Positions 35,901-49,200 of a stretch of DNA of 64,000 nt are shown one piece after another (the first letter of the stretch is position 1; each line of letters starts with the position of its first letter). The position numbers were made by a program, and so were the translations under genes. The stretch is from contig NC_090696.1 of NCBI RefSeq assembly GCF_040954835.1, positions 75,825,722-75,889,721 on the forward strand. Direction: 5' to 3'. The notes below the pieces were generated by a model. That model was not told the DNA's origin and made no database searches. It worked only from the letters and a program-made list of their open reading frames with translations. The stretch is from Lepisosteus oculatus. Lineage: Eukaryota; Chordata; Actinopteri; Semionotiformes; Lepisosteidae.

Positions 35901-38900
35901 AGAGCAAGGGTTTTGAATAATATATTCTATTCATTGCAGGAAAATGAACTTGTAAATCAATATCTTTTACAATCGTGACCTGAGAGAGAGGGAACGCTTC
36001 ACACAGATGCTGTAGGAAAAACACTGGAAGCACCACACACACACACAGGTGCACAGTGTTGTGAGCACTGCCACACAGACGCTCCTGATGCACAGATGCC
36101 CACAGGAGACTTCCACTCCCGAAGGAGAAAAGGAGATACAGCAATTGGTACAAGCCCACAATGGCAAACAGCAACCAGAACTCCAAAATCCTCACAATCG
36201 TATTTTCCTTTTCAGCTGTTCACTGCATGTAATGAGCAGAGCCGAGGCTGAATTCGAGTCCAGTGTTTCCCTACGGGCATCCAAAGAGCCGTCTGAAATA
36301 TAATTACTGTAGCGAAAACAACACTCCTCGCTGCCCTTTGATTGTTACCTGAGGAGAAAAGCCGATCAAACATGGACATAAGCTAATTGGATCTTACACC
36401 GAGAGAAGGGTTGTTTTTTCATGCTTTTTCAGTTCCACCTGTAATTGCTTCCTGGTCCGTGGTGTCGAGAATCCCTTCCTGCTTATGCTGTTCAGCATTC
36501 CGCTTTCACAGATGAGCAGGTCACAGCAGCTTCTGCCAGCTCAGCTGTTGCTTTGGTGTGGACATTTTAGGTTGGTGGGTGGAGACAGGCTCCCAGGATG
36601 GTACTGAAACCCTACCTCATGCGCTGTGGCGTAGTCCAAGCACCAGTCCAGTGAGTCACAGTGGGCTGGCTCCCAGCTGCAGATGCTGGAGCGCAGCGGG
36701 GCCGCCCTCAGGAGCTAACGCAGACCGCAGTCGCAGGGATCTCCGAGAACTGGAGGTGATGAGCTGTCCGCTGCCGACTCCCCCCCCCGCAGCCGCTCCG
36801 TGTCTTCAGGTCTCTCAGAGGGAATCCACAGGCCCGTCCTGCAGGGCCTCTGCTCAGGCCAGCTGACTGCTGGTGAGCGTGGAATGGCAGTGGTGTGTAG
36901 GGCGCTGCGGTGCCGGGCAGCGGGGCGAATGACCGAGAGGGGCCCCTAGCCTCTCCTGGACCCTCTGCCCCGATGCGTCTCGCCGCCACCAGCCTGGTGT
37001 CCTGCCTCGCTCCTCATGTCCGGCTGCCTCACAGCGACGGTACCGGGGCAGGGGAGGGCCACGCGGACCTTGGGCTCGTTGTCATCGGGTGAGTGGCTTT
37101 GATTCTGGGACGGCGGGACTGGCCCCCTGTACCCCAAACGTACATGACTGAAGATCGTATTCGTCTCTTTCTTCCCAGTTAATATTATTTGCTCTGAGGT
37201 TCTCTGTGGAAGATTTTTCTTGAATTTTAAACGTATCACGCAAGTATTACTCCTTTGACTTTTAATCACCTTAATGTGGCATCTGTTGCACATTCATCAA
37301 TGTGATTATTGTCAGTAGGCTTTTACTTACTGAAGCTTTTATTCAAGGGATCTCATATCTGTACCTATTTATACAGATGGGCATTTTACTGGACCAGTTC
37401 GAGATAATTTCTCCACTCAGAGGTGAATGAATTGCACTTTGAGTTTCTTTTCAACAAGTCTTTGTAGTTTATCCCTGGTTATTTCTTTTAAAGTTATTTT
37501 TTTAACATATTTTAAAAAATATTTTAAAAAATGATCTGAAAACTCCTAACGTATTCTTACCAGGCTGTGATTAATTTTCAACTACTTTATGTATGCATTG
37601 GCTGACAAATAGGCGCCGTCCTTCGGATTAGACATAAAACCGAGGTCCTGACTCTCTGTGGTCATTAAAAATCCTAGGGCGTTTCTCAAAAAGAGTAGGG
37701 GTGTAACCCCGGTGTCCTGGCCAAATTTCCCATTGGCCCTTCACAATCATGGCCTCCTAATAACCCCCATCTCTGAACTGGCTTCATTATTCTTCTCTCC
37801 TCCCCACTGATAGCTGATGTGTGGTGAGCGTTCTGGCGCACTATGGCTGCCGTCGCATCATCCAGGTGGGGCTGCACACTGGTGGTGGTGGAGGGGATCC
37901 CCATTACCTGTAAAGCACTTTGAATGGAGTGTCCAGAAAAGCTCTATATAAGTGTAAACAATTATTATTATTATCTAAATGTCCAAAAATAGGTGCATAG
38001 GTCCAGAAAACACTGGCTGCTTCCCAGAACTTTTCAACAGTCGCAGGTGTTGTTATTTACATTATTCATCATCTGCACTTAATTGTGCTCCTGCCTTGTA
38101 ATGTTTGAATTATTCATGGCGTAAGAGCCAGGTGGAGCATTTTCATTGAGTGAGTGAAAATCGACATTTGGCAGGAATAACAGTTTGTGCACTTAGGCAG
38201 TTCATTGTGTAAATTTCCAGTTAAATATCACTTTTTGCTTAAAGAGCATTTAGCCTGTAGAGGGGTAATGGTAGCCGGGCTAAATGAGCAGCACAGCGTT
38301 CTGCTGGTGTTAATCTCAGCAGTTCCCTTTAGTTTCTGTTGTTAGATAAACAACCAGACACATTGCCAGGTTTAACAGAAAGTCCTACACCGACAGACTT
38401 CAGAAGGGAACTTTTTAGTCTTCAGTCTTTAACCTTTCAGTGATCAGAGAAGACTAAAAGGAGACCTGCTTGACGTTTTCAAAGGCACTGATGAAGTCCA
38501 CCCAGATTCAACAGTGAAACACCAGAACCAGAGGGCACAGCTGGAAATGATGGAGAATTTAAAACGGAGAGCAGGGGCCACTTTTTTACCCACAAGTGGT
38601 AGAAATATGGAAGCTGCCCAGTCATGTTGTTGAACCTGATACCCGGGCTTCTTTCAGAAAGAAAGCTTTATACTTTCAAAGCAAATGGGCTGAATTGTTT
38701 GCAGTCTTTATTATGTTGTGCCTAAGATGAATTTCTGTACCTCAGGCACTATTGCTGTTTGGGATTTGCTGTTATTTTTGGTGTTTCTATACCAGTAGCA
38801 CTATAATTGTGCGAGAATATTCAGAGTCACACAAGATATTTGTAAAACAACATTAACAGAGATAAAAAGGGTGTGTTCATACAGATTTACAGAATGTTTT

Positions 38901-40137
38901 CGTTTAACTAGAAGAAGAATCCTTGTCTGAAGCACTTTGACAGAGCAACACAGGAGATCATCCCAATTTTAACCTCTTCATTTGTTTCAGCCTTGTAAGA
39001 ACTTCACGGTACTTTCACTTTTGGGAAAGAATCTTTCGAGACTAAAAAAAGTCAACTCGTATTAACACACATTTCACTATCCAATTTTAGTAGAATGTAA
39101 TGTCCAGCTTTAAAAATCTGAATCTTAATCATGACCATAATATCTATTGCATGTGGTTTTTTGAAACCCTAATACCACCTGTGTGTTGCTTTCATATCAT
39201 TTTACCCGAGTGTGAAATGTACTGCTGGTTTCTATAACTAAATATAAAAGGTTAAAGGCACAAATGTAGCAAGAGAGCAAGGGATAACATAGCAGTGGAA
39301 AGGTACAAAAGTGCATGCCTTCAATTAATGTAAAAAAGCTTGCAACATGCTCATATACACCATATGTACACGTTTCTGTGTAATCTTTTTTTAATCTGTA
39401 GTTGAATCAGTGTGATGTTTCACAAGAATCAGTCATTGATTTGAAATTTGTAGGATGTAATTGGATGTAAATGAATAGTGTAAATGGCAAGAGAAGAACT
39501 GAAAAGGACTACACAAGTGGGATAGGCTGTTTGAATTGATGTGCAGCTTTTTTCAGCAAAGATAGACACAGCTGTGTTTCACAGGGTTAACCAGCTATTG
39601 AAATCCAAGCTGCACTGTTGACTTTGCTCCTTTCTGAGAATTCAACCACTTGCAAACCTTTACTAACAGCATTTTCTGAAGTGCAGTAGTTCGTATTTCA
39701 GAATAGGTTAGGTATATTAAACACTGTACAATGAGCAGTCTTTAGACAAATATTTATATATACTGCAGCTCCACACATAAGGTCCATGATTTTAAGAAAG
39801 AGGTTTTTAATGGTTGTGAGTGAGCGTGTGTTTGTGCTCTGTTGTGGACTGGCGTCCTGTCCAGGGTGTATCCTGCCTTGTGCCCTTAGAGGGACTGGTG
39901 TCCTGTCCAGGGTGTATCCTGCCTTGCACCCATTCTTGCTGGGATAAGCTCTGGCTCCCCCGCAACCCTGTATGTGGATAGAAGTGGTTAGGAGATGGAT
40001 GGGTGTGCCATTCATGCGACGGGTAAACAAAGACTACAGTACATTGCATGCAAGTGTAGCGAAAAAAAAGATTAGATAAAAAAGGTACAATAAAACAACT
40101 GAAAGTGCAACCTTCTCATGTGAGGTATTTGAATCAG

Positions 40138-40216
<79 letters not shown>

Positions 40217-43200
40217 TTTCTTTATTAGCCATATACAATTTCCTGCATTAGGAATTCGTCTTTTCGCATACCCCAGCTTTTCTCCATGGAGACACAGACA
40301 CACAGACAGGGAGAGAAGCTTGGGGTCAGAGCGCAGGGTCTGCCATTGTACGGCGCCCCTGGAGCAGTTTTTGAAGAATTCAATACCAGTATATTTGTAT
40401 GCCTGTTTGCTACAACACAAATTCCTTGCATTTATATAGCACATTTCACCACAAATTATTCCACAGTCCTTTATACTGCATATAGGAAGGGTCCCACATC
40501 ACCAGTTGAATTAAGGTGGAAATTTACATGGTTAAAATGGCGTCATTAGGCTCGTATGACATTTCAACCCAACCTATTTCAGTGCTGAGGCTTGTACAAT
40601 AGCCTATCCTGATCGAAAGCTGAGACTCGTATGATAGCCTATCCCTATCGAATACTGAGGCTTGAAAGGTGGACTAACCTGACCTAATGGTGAGGTTTGT
40701 ACAATAGCCTATCCCAACTGAATAATGAGGCAGGCACATACGATAGCCTATCCTGATTAAAAGCTGAGGCACGTAGGATAGCCTATCCTGAGGTTTGAAC
40801 ACTGAGATTTGATAGGTGGACTATCCTGACCTATTGCTGAGACTTGTACTATGAGTTATCCCGCCTGAATGCTGAGGCTTGTCCGATAGTCTGTTCTGAC
40901 TGAACTCTGAGGCTTGTACTATGGCTTATCCCAAATGAATGCTGAGCCTCGTAACGATGGCCTATCCTGATCAAACACTGAGGCTTGTACGATAGTCTAT
41001 CTGAAATGAATGCTGAGGCTGCTTGTACCTGATGGAACACTGGAATCACTACACCTCTTAACATTGAGAATTAAATCTGAAAAAAAAACTAGTCTAACAA
41101 ATCTTGTGTCTCTGCTATTTGTATTCTTATTTCAGAAAAAAACTATCAAAGGAAATTCCTGGGCCAAGTTATCCTGAGAAGAACATTAGCTGTCTCCCCG
41201 TTCACATCACCAAGAGTGTCGTTGGAGCCATCGAGAGTTACCACAGGTATTCACGCCTACTTTGGCAAATCTCTTAAGATGTGGTGGTAATAAAAATGCT
41301 GCATAAAAATGTTTAGTTTTAAGTGTAGAAAAACATGCAGTGTAAAGAGGTCAAGAGTGAACGAATGTTTCAGAGGGATAATGACAACCAATTCATGTTC
41401 ACCCTTGCAATTATACATCATAAGTCTTCCTGATGTTAGTTCTTGACAACTACATATATAACATACATAAACCTCTCTCTTCACGTTCATCTTATGCTTG
41501 GACCCTGTTCCCAGCAATTTTATTCTTACCTGCTTTTTACTGCTGCTGGGCCACAGCTCCTGACTCATCTCCTCCCTGTCTTCCACTGCTGCCCTTTCTG
41601 TTCTCGGAGACTAGCTGAACTGCAGCGGACTCCTCACAAGCAACGGAATAAATGAACAGGTTTGCAGAAATGTACGTAGATCACTTAACCTTGGGCTGAA
41701 GGAGGAGCTCAAAACAAAACATTTAACACCCTAGTTGAAGCACTCTGCTGGATCCTTTTAAATAATTCTGAACCCCTCTTTCTCCTTCATCTTCCTGAGG
41801 ATTTGCCCAGCACACCCCCCAGGGAACATCACTCACTTTGATTTCCTTTTTCAAAGCCTGGGTGGTGCTTGTTGCCACGGTCAAGGCAACCGATGATCGG
41901 TTACGTTTTCCGCCTTCCAGGTTCACGTCCAAGCACTCGTCGTTGCCCAATTACCTCAGCTATGCTAATAGTAATATGAATCATCCCACGAGGTCGGGCA
42001 TTCGTCTCAGGTCTTGTCTTACCTCGGCTGATCAGTCTCCTCCTCCCGTTACCCCATGACCCTCACCCCACCTTGACCTGCATGGCAGATCCTCGACTGG
42101 GACGGCCCCACTTTTATAATGAGTTCCTGTCGTCTCCCAGAAGCCTTCAGCCATTGTAGGCACAGACCCTCCCACTGGCCTTGGATGCCGTTATCATGTT
42201 CTCAAACTCATTGGCTCGTAGCGCTCTGGCAGTCCTCTCTCATCTTCTGAGTATTGCTCAACATATTCAAATTCCACGCAACTGCCATGGCTCTCTTTGG
42301 GGCTACAATTGGCAACAAATATCCATTCCCATTCATTCAGACAGCTCTGCGGACATCCATATCACCAAACAGGGTATTGTTCTCCAAAATCCACATTCTC
42401 CGCACAACAATTCTCTGGCCAGTCATTTAGGATTGACGAAGCAGCTTTGTTTCGGGCATGGGTGGCATTAATGTGTACTGTCCATCAGAACCAATTCTGA
42501 CTGCCTAAAATGAGAATTGACTTTCCATCTAATCCTCCACAGGAGTACAACCAGTCAGACCATGCAACCCAAGGCCATAAGGTTTCCTCATCTTTCCATT
42601 TCTGAATTGATGAATTTTGTGTCCTGTTTGATTCGTTTGGGAATCCTGGCTTCCCTGTCGTATGGACTGATGCTAAGCCACATCTCATTATATCTATTAA
42701 TTAAGCCAAATCTCACTATACATAAGCACTCAAATCAACATCCCCCAGTGCATCTAATTCCTGGGTGGCGTTAGTCTTCATGCAGTAAGGATAGTCAAGT
42801 GTGTGTGAAATTGTGAGATCGTGTAGTTTAATCCTGTCCAGGAAGCTAGAGGTAGATGATACAGTAATTCAATCAGTTAGACTGGCAGAACAGGTGAGAG
42901 TGCACAGAGCTCACATCGGTGCCCCAAGAGGAGATGAGGAGACGAAAGAGAGAGAGACTATGTGGGGACAGCAGAGTCTCACTCTCTTCATTTCAATTGG
43001 CAAGAAATCAATATGGTGGAAACAGATTTTGGCTTAAACCGTAAAACCTGTGAAGTCTCACATTCTGCTTTTTCTTACTGAAGAGCCAGCTGCAGAATTG
43101 GATTGGATGATAGCATTTATTATTACTTAGTAATAAAAATTTACAATGTTTTTGAAGATGAATCTATTACAGTGAGCCACTGTGTCAGTTCGTAGGCTGT

Positions 43201-46200
43201 AGAAGGAGTAAGTGGAGATTAACTTTTACTTTCTAGTATATCAAAAAACAAAGTGTCAAAATCTGAAGTATGAGTTACTTAATGTTAGGTAATTTGAATG
43301 CAAACGACTTTGTTCATATCATGAGAAGACATTAGCTAGGACATCTATTCTTTCAATTAATTGCTCCTGTGCTTGTTCCGTCAGTATCCGCACTTTGTCC
43401 CAGTCATCCAGTGGTCAGACAACACCGACGACTCCCAATAACTCGTGGTCGGGGATCCAGAGCTATGCAACAGGACTCTCAACAGAACAGAGCTCGGTCT
43501 TCTCCTGGAGAGACGATGTACGTGCAGCGGGCGAACAATTCAAACAGCCTAGTTTACACCGATGCTCTCCTCGGCTCGGCTTTTTACTGGAGCTCGTGTC
43601 TTCCAGGAGTTTGACAGAGTCAACACCCAGCGGGTCTGTCAGCTGTTCTGGGACATCGATGAGATGCTGTACGAAGGCAAGGTCGACGCCAGAACGCGGG
43701 GCTTGCGAGCCGAGTGCGGAGAGTGGAACCAAAACTCACCCCATCTTAGGTACGGTGGCCGTGGAACCCGCTCAGGGACTCCTGTGGCCGCTCGTTCTTG
43801 GGTGGTGTGTGCCGTCAGGCCTGGGATTTGAAACGTGGTCCCTCGCAAGCTGTGGGGCAAGTCCGCAACACCAAAATCTTGGCCCTCATGGCCCCCCATC
43901 CTGTGTGTATCGAAACTGAACTTCTTGACACTGTCGTGTATAGTTAATGACATTTTTAGCTTGGTCAACCGTTCCGTATTTAGTACTGTGGTACTTTCAT
44001 TTGACTTCATTCGACAGTCTTTAAGAACTTTGATATCACTTCCAAGTCCATCTAAAGTCCATTTATTATTTCTAGGGACTTATTAGCATGCAGAGTGTCA
44101 GTCTGTCTCGTGCTGTAACTCAGAAACATGCAACAGAAGACCAGTTTGTTTTTAACACCTTGCTTTCATGCCTCTTTTTGCTGGCTGCATACAGGATATT
44201 GGGAAGTCAGATAGCAGAGCCCAAAGACGAAGGATTTCGGCTCTTTCAGAGAAGAGCTTCTATTCCCGAGAGTGCACTCTTGCACCCTTGCCAGGACACC
44301 ATGGCAGAAAACAAAGAGTAAGGCCCTGTGTTTTGTTACCGTTGCTGAAAATGCATTTGATGCTTATTCACAGATCGCTTAAAGTAAGAGAAAGTGGTGT
44401 TTCTTGCCTTATTGAAGTCAATTGTTTTACTCGGCTGCACTGTTTTATCCTCCAGTCTAAGCATCCTTCTCGCCTCTATATGCACTGGTTACATGTATGC
44501 GGAGAGGTAGCGGAGCGGTTCTGTCAGAGGAAGATCCAGGGCGAGTGCTGGGGTCAGCGAGAGGTTAAAAACCACCAGGCCTTTCCTCGGGGAACTGCAA
44601 GGACGATGGCTTATGATAATTTACAAAGAGGCCTTATATTTTTAAAGGCTTCATGTTCTGTGAACAGATTGCTTCTACAGTATGTCCTGTTGCTGGAGTT
44701 GTGTTACAAAATATCGAATTTCATGTTATTCACATGACATAATATTATGTAGTACGGTGTGTATGCTGCTGGCTTTTTTGGAGGATGTGAGAGATAAAGT
44801 TATACAATATTTATCAGTATTACCTTGCCTATAAATAATGTTGAAATATTCATATAGTATCATCTTTAACAATTAGTATTGAAAATAGTGTTTGCTTGAG
44901 CTGAGCTGGCTGAAGGCTCGGTGCCTGTTCTGTAGCAGAACTAGAGACCGATTTGCTAGAGTGGACAGGAAGAGTCCTGCGGCAAACCCACTGCTACAGA
45001 TCCAAGTGATCCCATGACTATATCCCAGTTTTTTCCAGTAACTCAGATATGTTTAGGAAATACACTCACTCTGGAGAAAATCCTCTTTCCTGTCTTTTCT
45101 CCCTAGTATGTCTGTTGTGGGGAGGAAGCTGGTTCCTGTTACTTCACCACTACATGGTACGCTGGGCTGCAGACGGAGTCCTTCAGAGCCTTCTCCTTAC
45201 GCCTTCCTTGAGGAAGAGACTTATGAAGCAGAAGGACAAATAGAGGAGTTCTTCGCCTACGACTTGAAAGAAGTGTAAGATAGTTGTTTGTAGCTTCATA
45301 CTCATGGATTTCCCATTAGGCACTGTAGGCACAGTCCCTAGGGCCTAGAGCAATTTTTGGGGCCTATGAAGGAGGGAAACACTAGTGACTAACGAAAAAC
45401 AAGCTGAAACAACATGCTTGCGATTAACTCTAGATGCTCCAAATCAATAATCATGCGCTATCTAGCAGCCGTTCTAGAAACTAGAAGTATCGAAGTGATG
45501 GTCGCTCAACTCACTCCACCAATCGCATGCTTTAGCATTAGAACAGCTTAAATTGCATCATGTCCGTCGACGTCATTCAATTGGCGTTTACCCCTCTTTT
45601 TGCACATTTCGGAATAAAAGTGCCTAGGGAATACGAACACCAAAATCCGGCCCTGATGAAGTCACAAAAAACAGTGGGTGCGGACTTGTGCAGTGGGCCA
45701 CCTCTCACTTGGAGGATTGCAAGTTTGCGTACGTACAGCAGTAATCAGAAGTGGCGCCGACGATGATGTATCTAACCCAACCAGCTAATTGTGCCCTGGC
45801 TCTTGGGGATCCCGGTGACCAATGGCTAATGGCCAGCTTAGTCTGGTGCTTTCTGGACCATAGAGCTAATCTTATGCTTTGTGCAAGTTTATTAGTCAAA
45901 CCACACTGGAGCATCTTACATCACATTATCCCAAGTATTGTGTTACAATGAATTTTGCATTCCACAATGCACAGGCACATACACACATACTTTATATATG
46001 TACAATATCATACTAAATATGTTTGCAATATCAGTCACTATTGTATTTACAGCACTATGAACTGTTTTCCCATCTTGCTATGAACCATTAGAAACATATG
46101 AGATTTTGACCCGATACCATCAAATTGCTCTTTACTTCTAGGGAAGAAGATGGTTGGGAATTCAGGAAAGCTTTGAAGATTAACAGTGGTGTCCCTCCAG

Positions 46201-49200
46201 TTTCTCCCCATGCTTGCATTAAGGATGGAGTGATTGGAGAGCTGTTTGATGAAGTCTGGAAAGATGTTGTGCACTTTGTAATGGAGCTCATACAGAAACA
46301 TTGGGAGAGTGATCTCACAGGTATTTATCTGGACATAGATTTACAGCTTAAAGAATGATTAATGGAATTTTAGGTTGTAGTTTCCTGTATGTCTGATAAA
46401 TTATGTATACAGTAATACAGAAGGAAGAGGACAAGTTAAGAAATATGTGTAATACAATAATAGGAAGGCATTCTTTACAAGAACATCCAGTTTCGGATTA
46501 ATCTACTTCCATGTCCAACCTGTATGAATATATTGATACACATCTGAGGCTCATCAGTGCAAATTAAGTTCAAGTAAACATGGGCAAAAGATCCAGTCTG
46601 ACTTTCAAAATAGTCAGTATTACTCCACTGAATGCTTTGTCCCCATTTTTGCTAGTGGTTTACAGGAACTGAAACAAAAAATATTTTTAGTAAATCTGCA
46701 TTCATATATCATGCTTGTTCCCACTTAGAGCTTTTAATGTTTAAACATTTTTTGTACTTACAGTACCTTTTGAAAATGAAGAGTGAATTCTGCAATGCAG
46801 GATTTTACTGAAGGAAACTGGAGAAGCCCTGACTGATTTATTAAAAGAACTTCTGTTTAACATTTTAAGAGGTCACCAGTGTTGATCATAATTTGCAACT
46901 ACCGAGTTTCTTTTTTTTTAAAAACAAATGCTGAAATACACAATTGCCATTTAGTTCGTTTTGGGATTATGTTCATCTTAATTTATGGGACCTCCATGCC
47001 ATCCTGTTCAGGTGTCAATAACCTGTATGGTTACGGCTTTTCTACCCTCTCCTCATTTCCACTGTCCAGCCCTTGCAGGGAAGGTCATGGAGACAGCCGG
47101 CTTGCAGCACTGTGACAGAGACTTCTCCGAGTCTGTGTTCCGCACTCCGGTGAAGGCTTTCAGTGTTTCTCCCTCCAGGGGCTCGGAGACAAGGAGTATG
47201 CACACCTGCTCAACGCAGGTAAGGATTCTTAAAAAGAAGAACCTAAAGAAATAGCTAAACAACTGAAACAATAAATATAAGAGTCTTTTAGCTTATTCTT
47301 TGGCGCAGCTGATCTAAAAAAACGCCTGCTTTGCAGCAATCTCACCAGCCTTTAACATCAATATCACTCTTTTATTTTGAAGAGACCTCTTTCATCTTTG
47401 CTCTGTTTCTGCTCTAATAGGCCCCTCGCATCCCAAGTGCCTTAAAAAGGAATTTGAATGGAGTTATGACCATTCAAGCCAAACCTCTCCAACACAGGCA
47501 CCCTGGATTGGGGGAGAAGACACAGTAAGTTGGGTCACTAGAAAATAACAATCTAACAGTATGATCCTTTTAGAGTATGAAGATTTTACAGTAGAAAAAC
47601 ATTTCCATTGTTGGTGGCTCTTCCAAAAGGTAGTTTGGTGCTAAATCCAAAAAGTAAAACTAGACAAAATTATAGTATGTATAAAAATAAAATACCTCAC
47701 CCACTGCCACTTCCTTCCTCAATTAACAGGAACTTAAATCAATACCCCTTCCGGTAGCTAATCTGTCTGACTGTACAGGCTCTGAGGCAAAACTGGAAAT
47801 TCAGTAAAATACTGTAGTAAAGATTCTTGCAATTAAATTATAAAGACCGTGTCAATTCCACTCTTCAGCGAGTAGCATCCCAGCGTTACAGAGTTACAAC
47901 TAAAAAAATAAAAATGATTGCAAAAGTGTAATAAATGATAGTGATAATCATAGTAATGTGGCTGCATACTCTCGCACTGCTATACAGAAACGAGACAATG
48001 ATGGCGGCAGAGGAATTATGCTGTCGGAGAAGGTCAAAGGAATCGATCTTTATCAAGCAGCAAGGCCCCTCGCGACCTGTGCGTCTCGGCAGGTGTGAGC
48101 ACCGTGACCCAGCCGGCACGGGCCAGGCAGCAGAGACCGGGCACGCCGTCCCCTCCCCCTCCAGAGCGCCGTGCGTGGGCTCGCGGGGGCCGGCAGCCCA
48201 GCGCAGGCTGCCTAGACCCCCGCCAGACTCGGTGGGCTTCCGCAGAAGCGCGGTCCTCAAGGGCACTAAGCTGTAAGCAGGTTCCTCAACAAACACCTCG
48301 CAGTCCTCGCACCCTTTTCACTTCTTCCCAGAATGTTGCTTAGTGCACGTCTTGGGCTGCTCCAGAAACCGCCCGTGACACGACTAATAAGTGTTCGACC
48401 TCACCGTTCCAGGTGCGCCCTCCCGGAGGGGTTGTCCTTGTCACCCGAATGTGCCAGGCGGAACAGGAAATTTCCACCCATTCATTCCGAAGTGCCAGAG
48501 CAGAGTCCTTCAGTGCCTGCTTCCAGACACCTGCAGGTTGGACTAATAAATGTGTGTGTATGTACTGTAGATACTGTATGCACAGTGCTGTACAGTGTAT
48601 GAACACGTGGCTGTGTGTAAAACAAAGCTTTCCTATACTGGCACGAGATTAAGAGTAATCCTGCAGATACTGTTACCTGTTCCTGCTCCAGCTGGAGCGC
48701 TAATCTCGTCTTGTCCACTCTAGAGGAGAGGGAGGGACTTGTCCAGCAGAGTGTCCAGCGCAGTGCAGGGAGACTCAGGCCCTCGTGCTCCCAGGGGGCA
48801 GGCCCTGCCTCTCGAACCTCTCTCCAGACCCAGAACGAGCTACACATTCAGGGTAGGCACTTCCAGTCTGCACTGCAGACAAACATGTTCTTTTAATGAG
48901 ACTTCCCTTTTACTGAGTCAATATCGGTCGATTTTGTTAAGTCAAATTGATTGCATTAACAATAACGTTTAATGAGAAAGTGCCTTTCCAAACCCAAGGA
49001 TGCTGTGCACAGTGATAACGAAAAAGAACAAATGTACAAAATAAAAATATACAAGAGCATAGAGGGTTATATAGATGGAATGCATGGCAATCTGACATAG
49101 ACCCTGGCAAAAACAAAAGTTTGAAGTTTGAAGTTTGCCTTAGAGAGAGAAAAGCATCTTAGAGCTGATAGCTAGTACAGTACTGGGCCAGATGAACAGA

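Larger units (their letters stand above)
29935..41135 (+). other. fam149a intron 1 (11.2 kb)
   Basis: Holds dispersed repeats (33357, 37610, 38480, 39812, 40207), a LINE reverse-transcriptase scrap (34431), a 341-bp duplicated segment (34020 and 39178), a 35-bp minisatellite (40581) and a GC-rich block with a candidate alternative first exon (36560-37088). No exon conserved with the model is seen elsewhere. 30300-33300 and 34500-36500 are plain AT-rich DNA. Confidence 0.6.

Noticed and set aside
47886-48296. 136-aa minus-strand ORF over fam149a exon 10
   Set aside because: GC-rich antisense shadow; the plus strand has exon-like splice sites in phase.
48726-48896. Alternative frame for fam149a exon 12 (EREGLVQQ…ELHIQG)
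   Set aside because: It would leave in phase 1, and joining it to exon 13 meets an immediate stop. The frame starting at 48724 joins cleanly.
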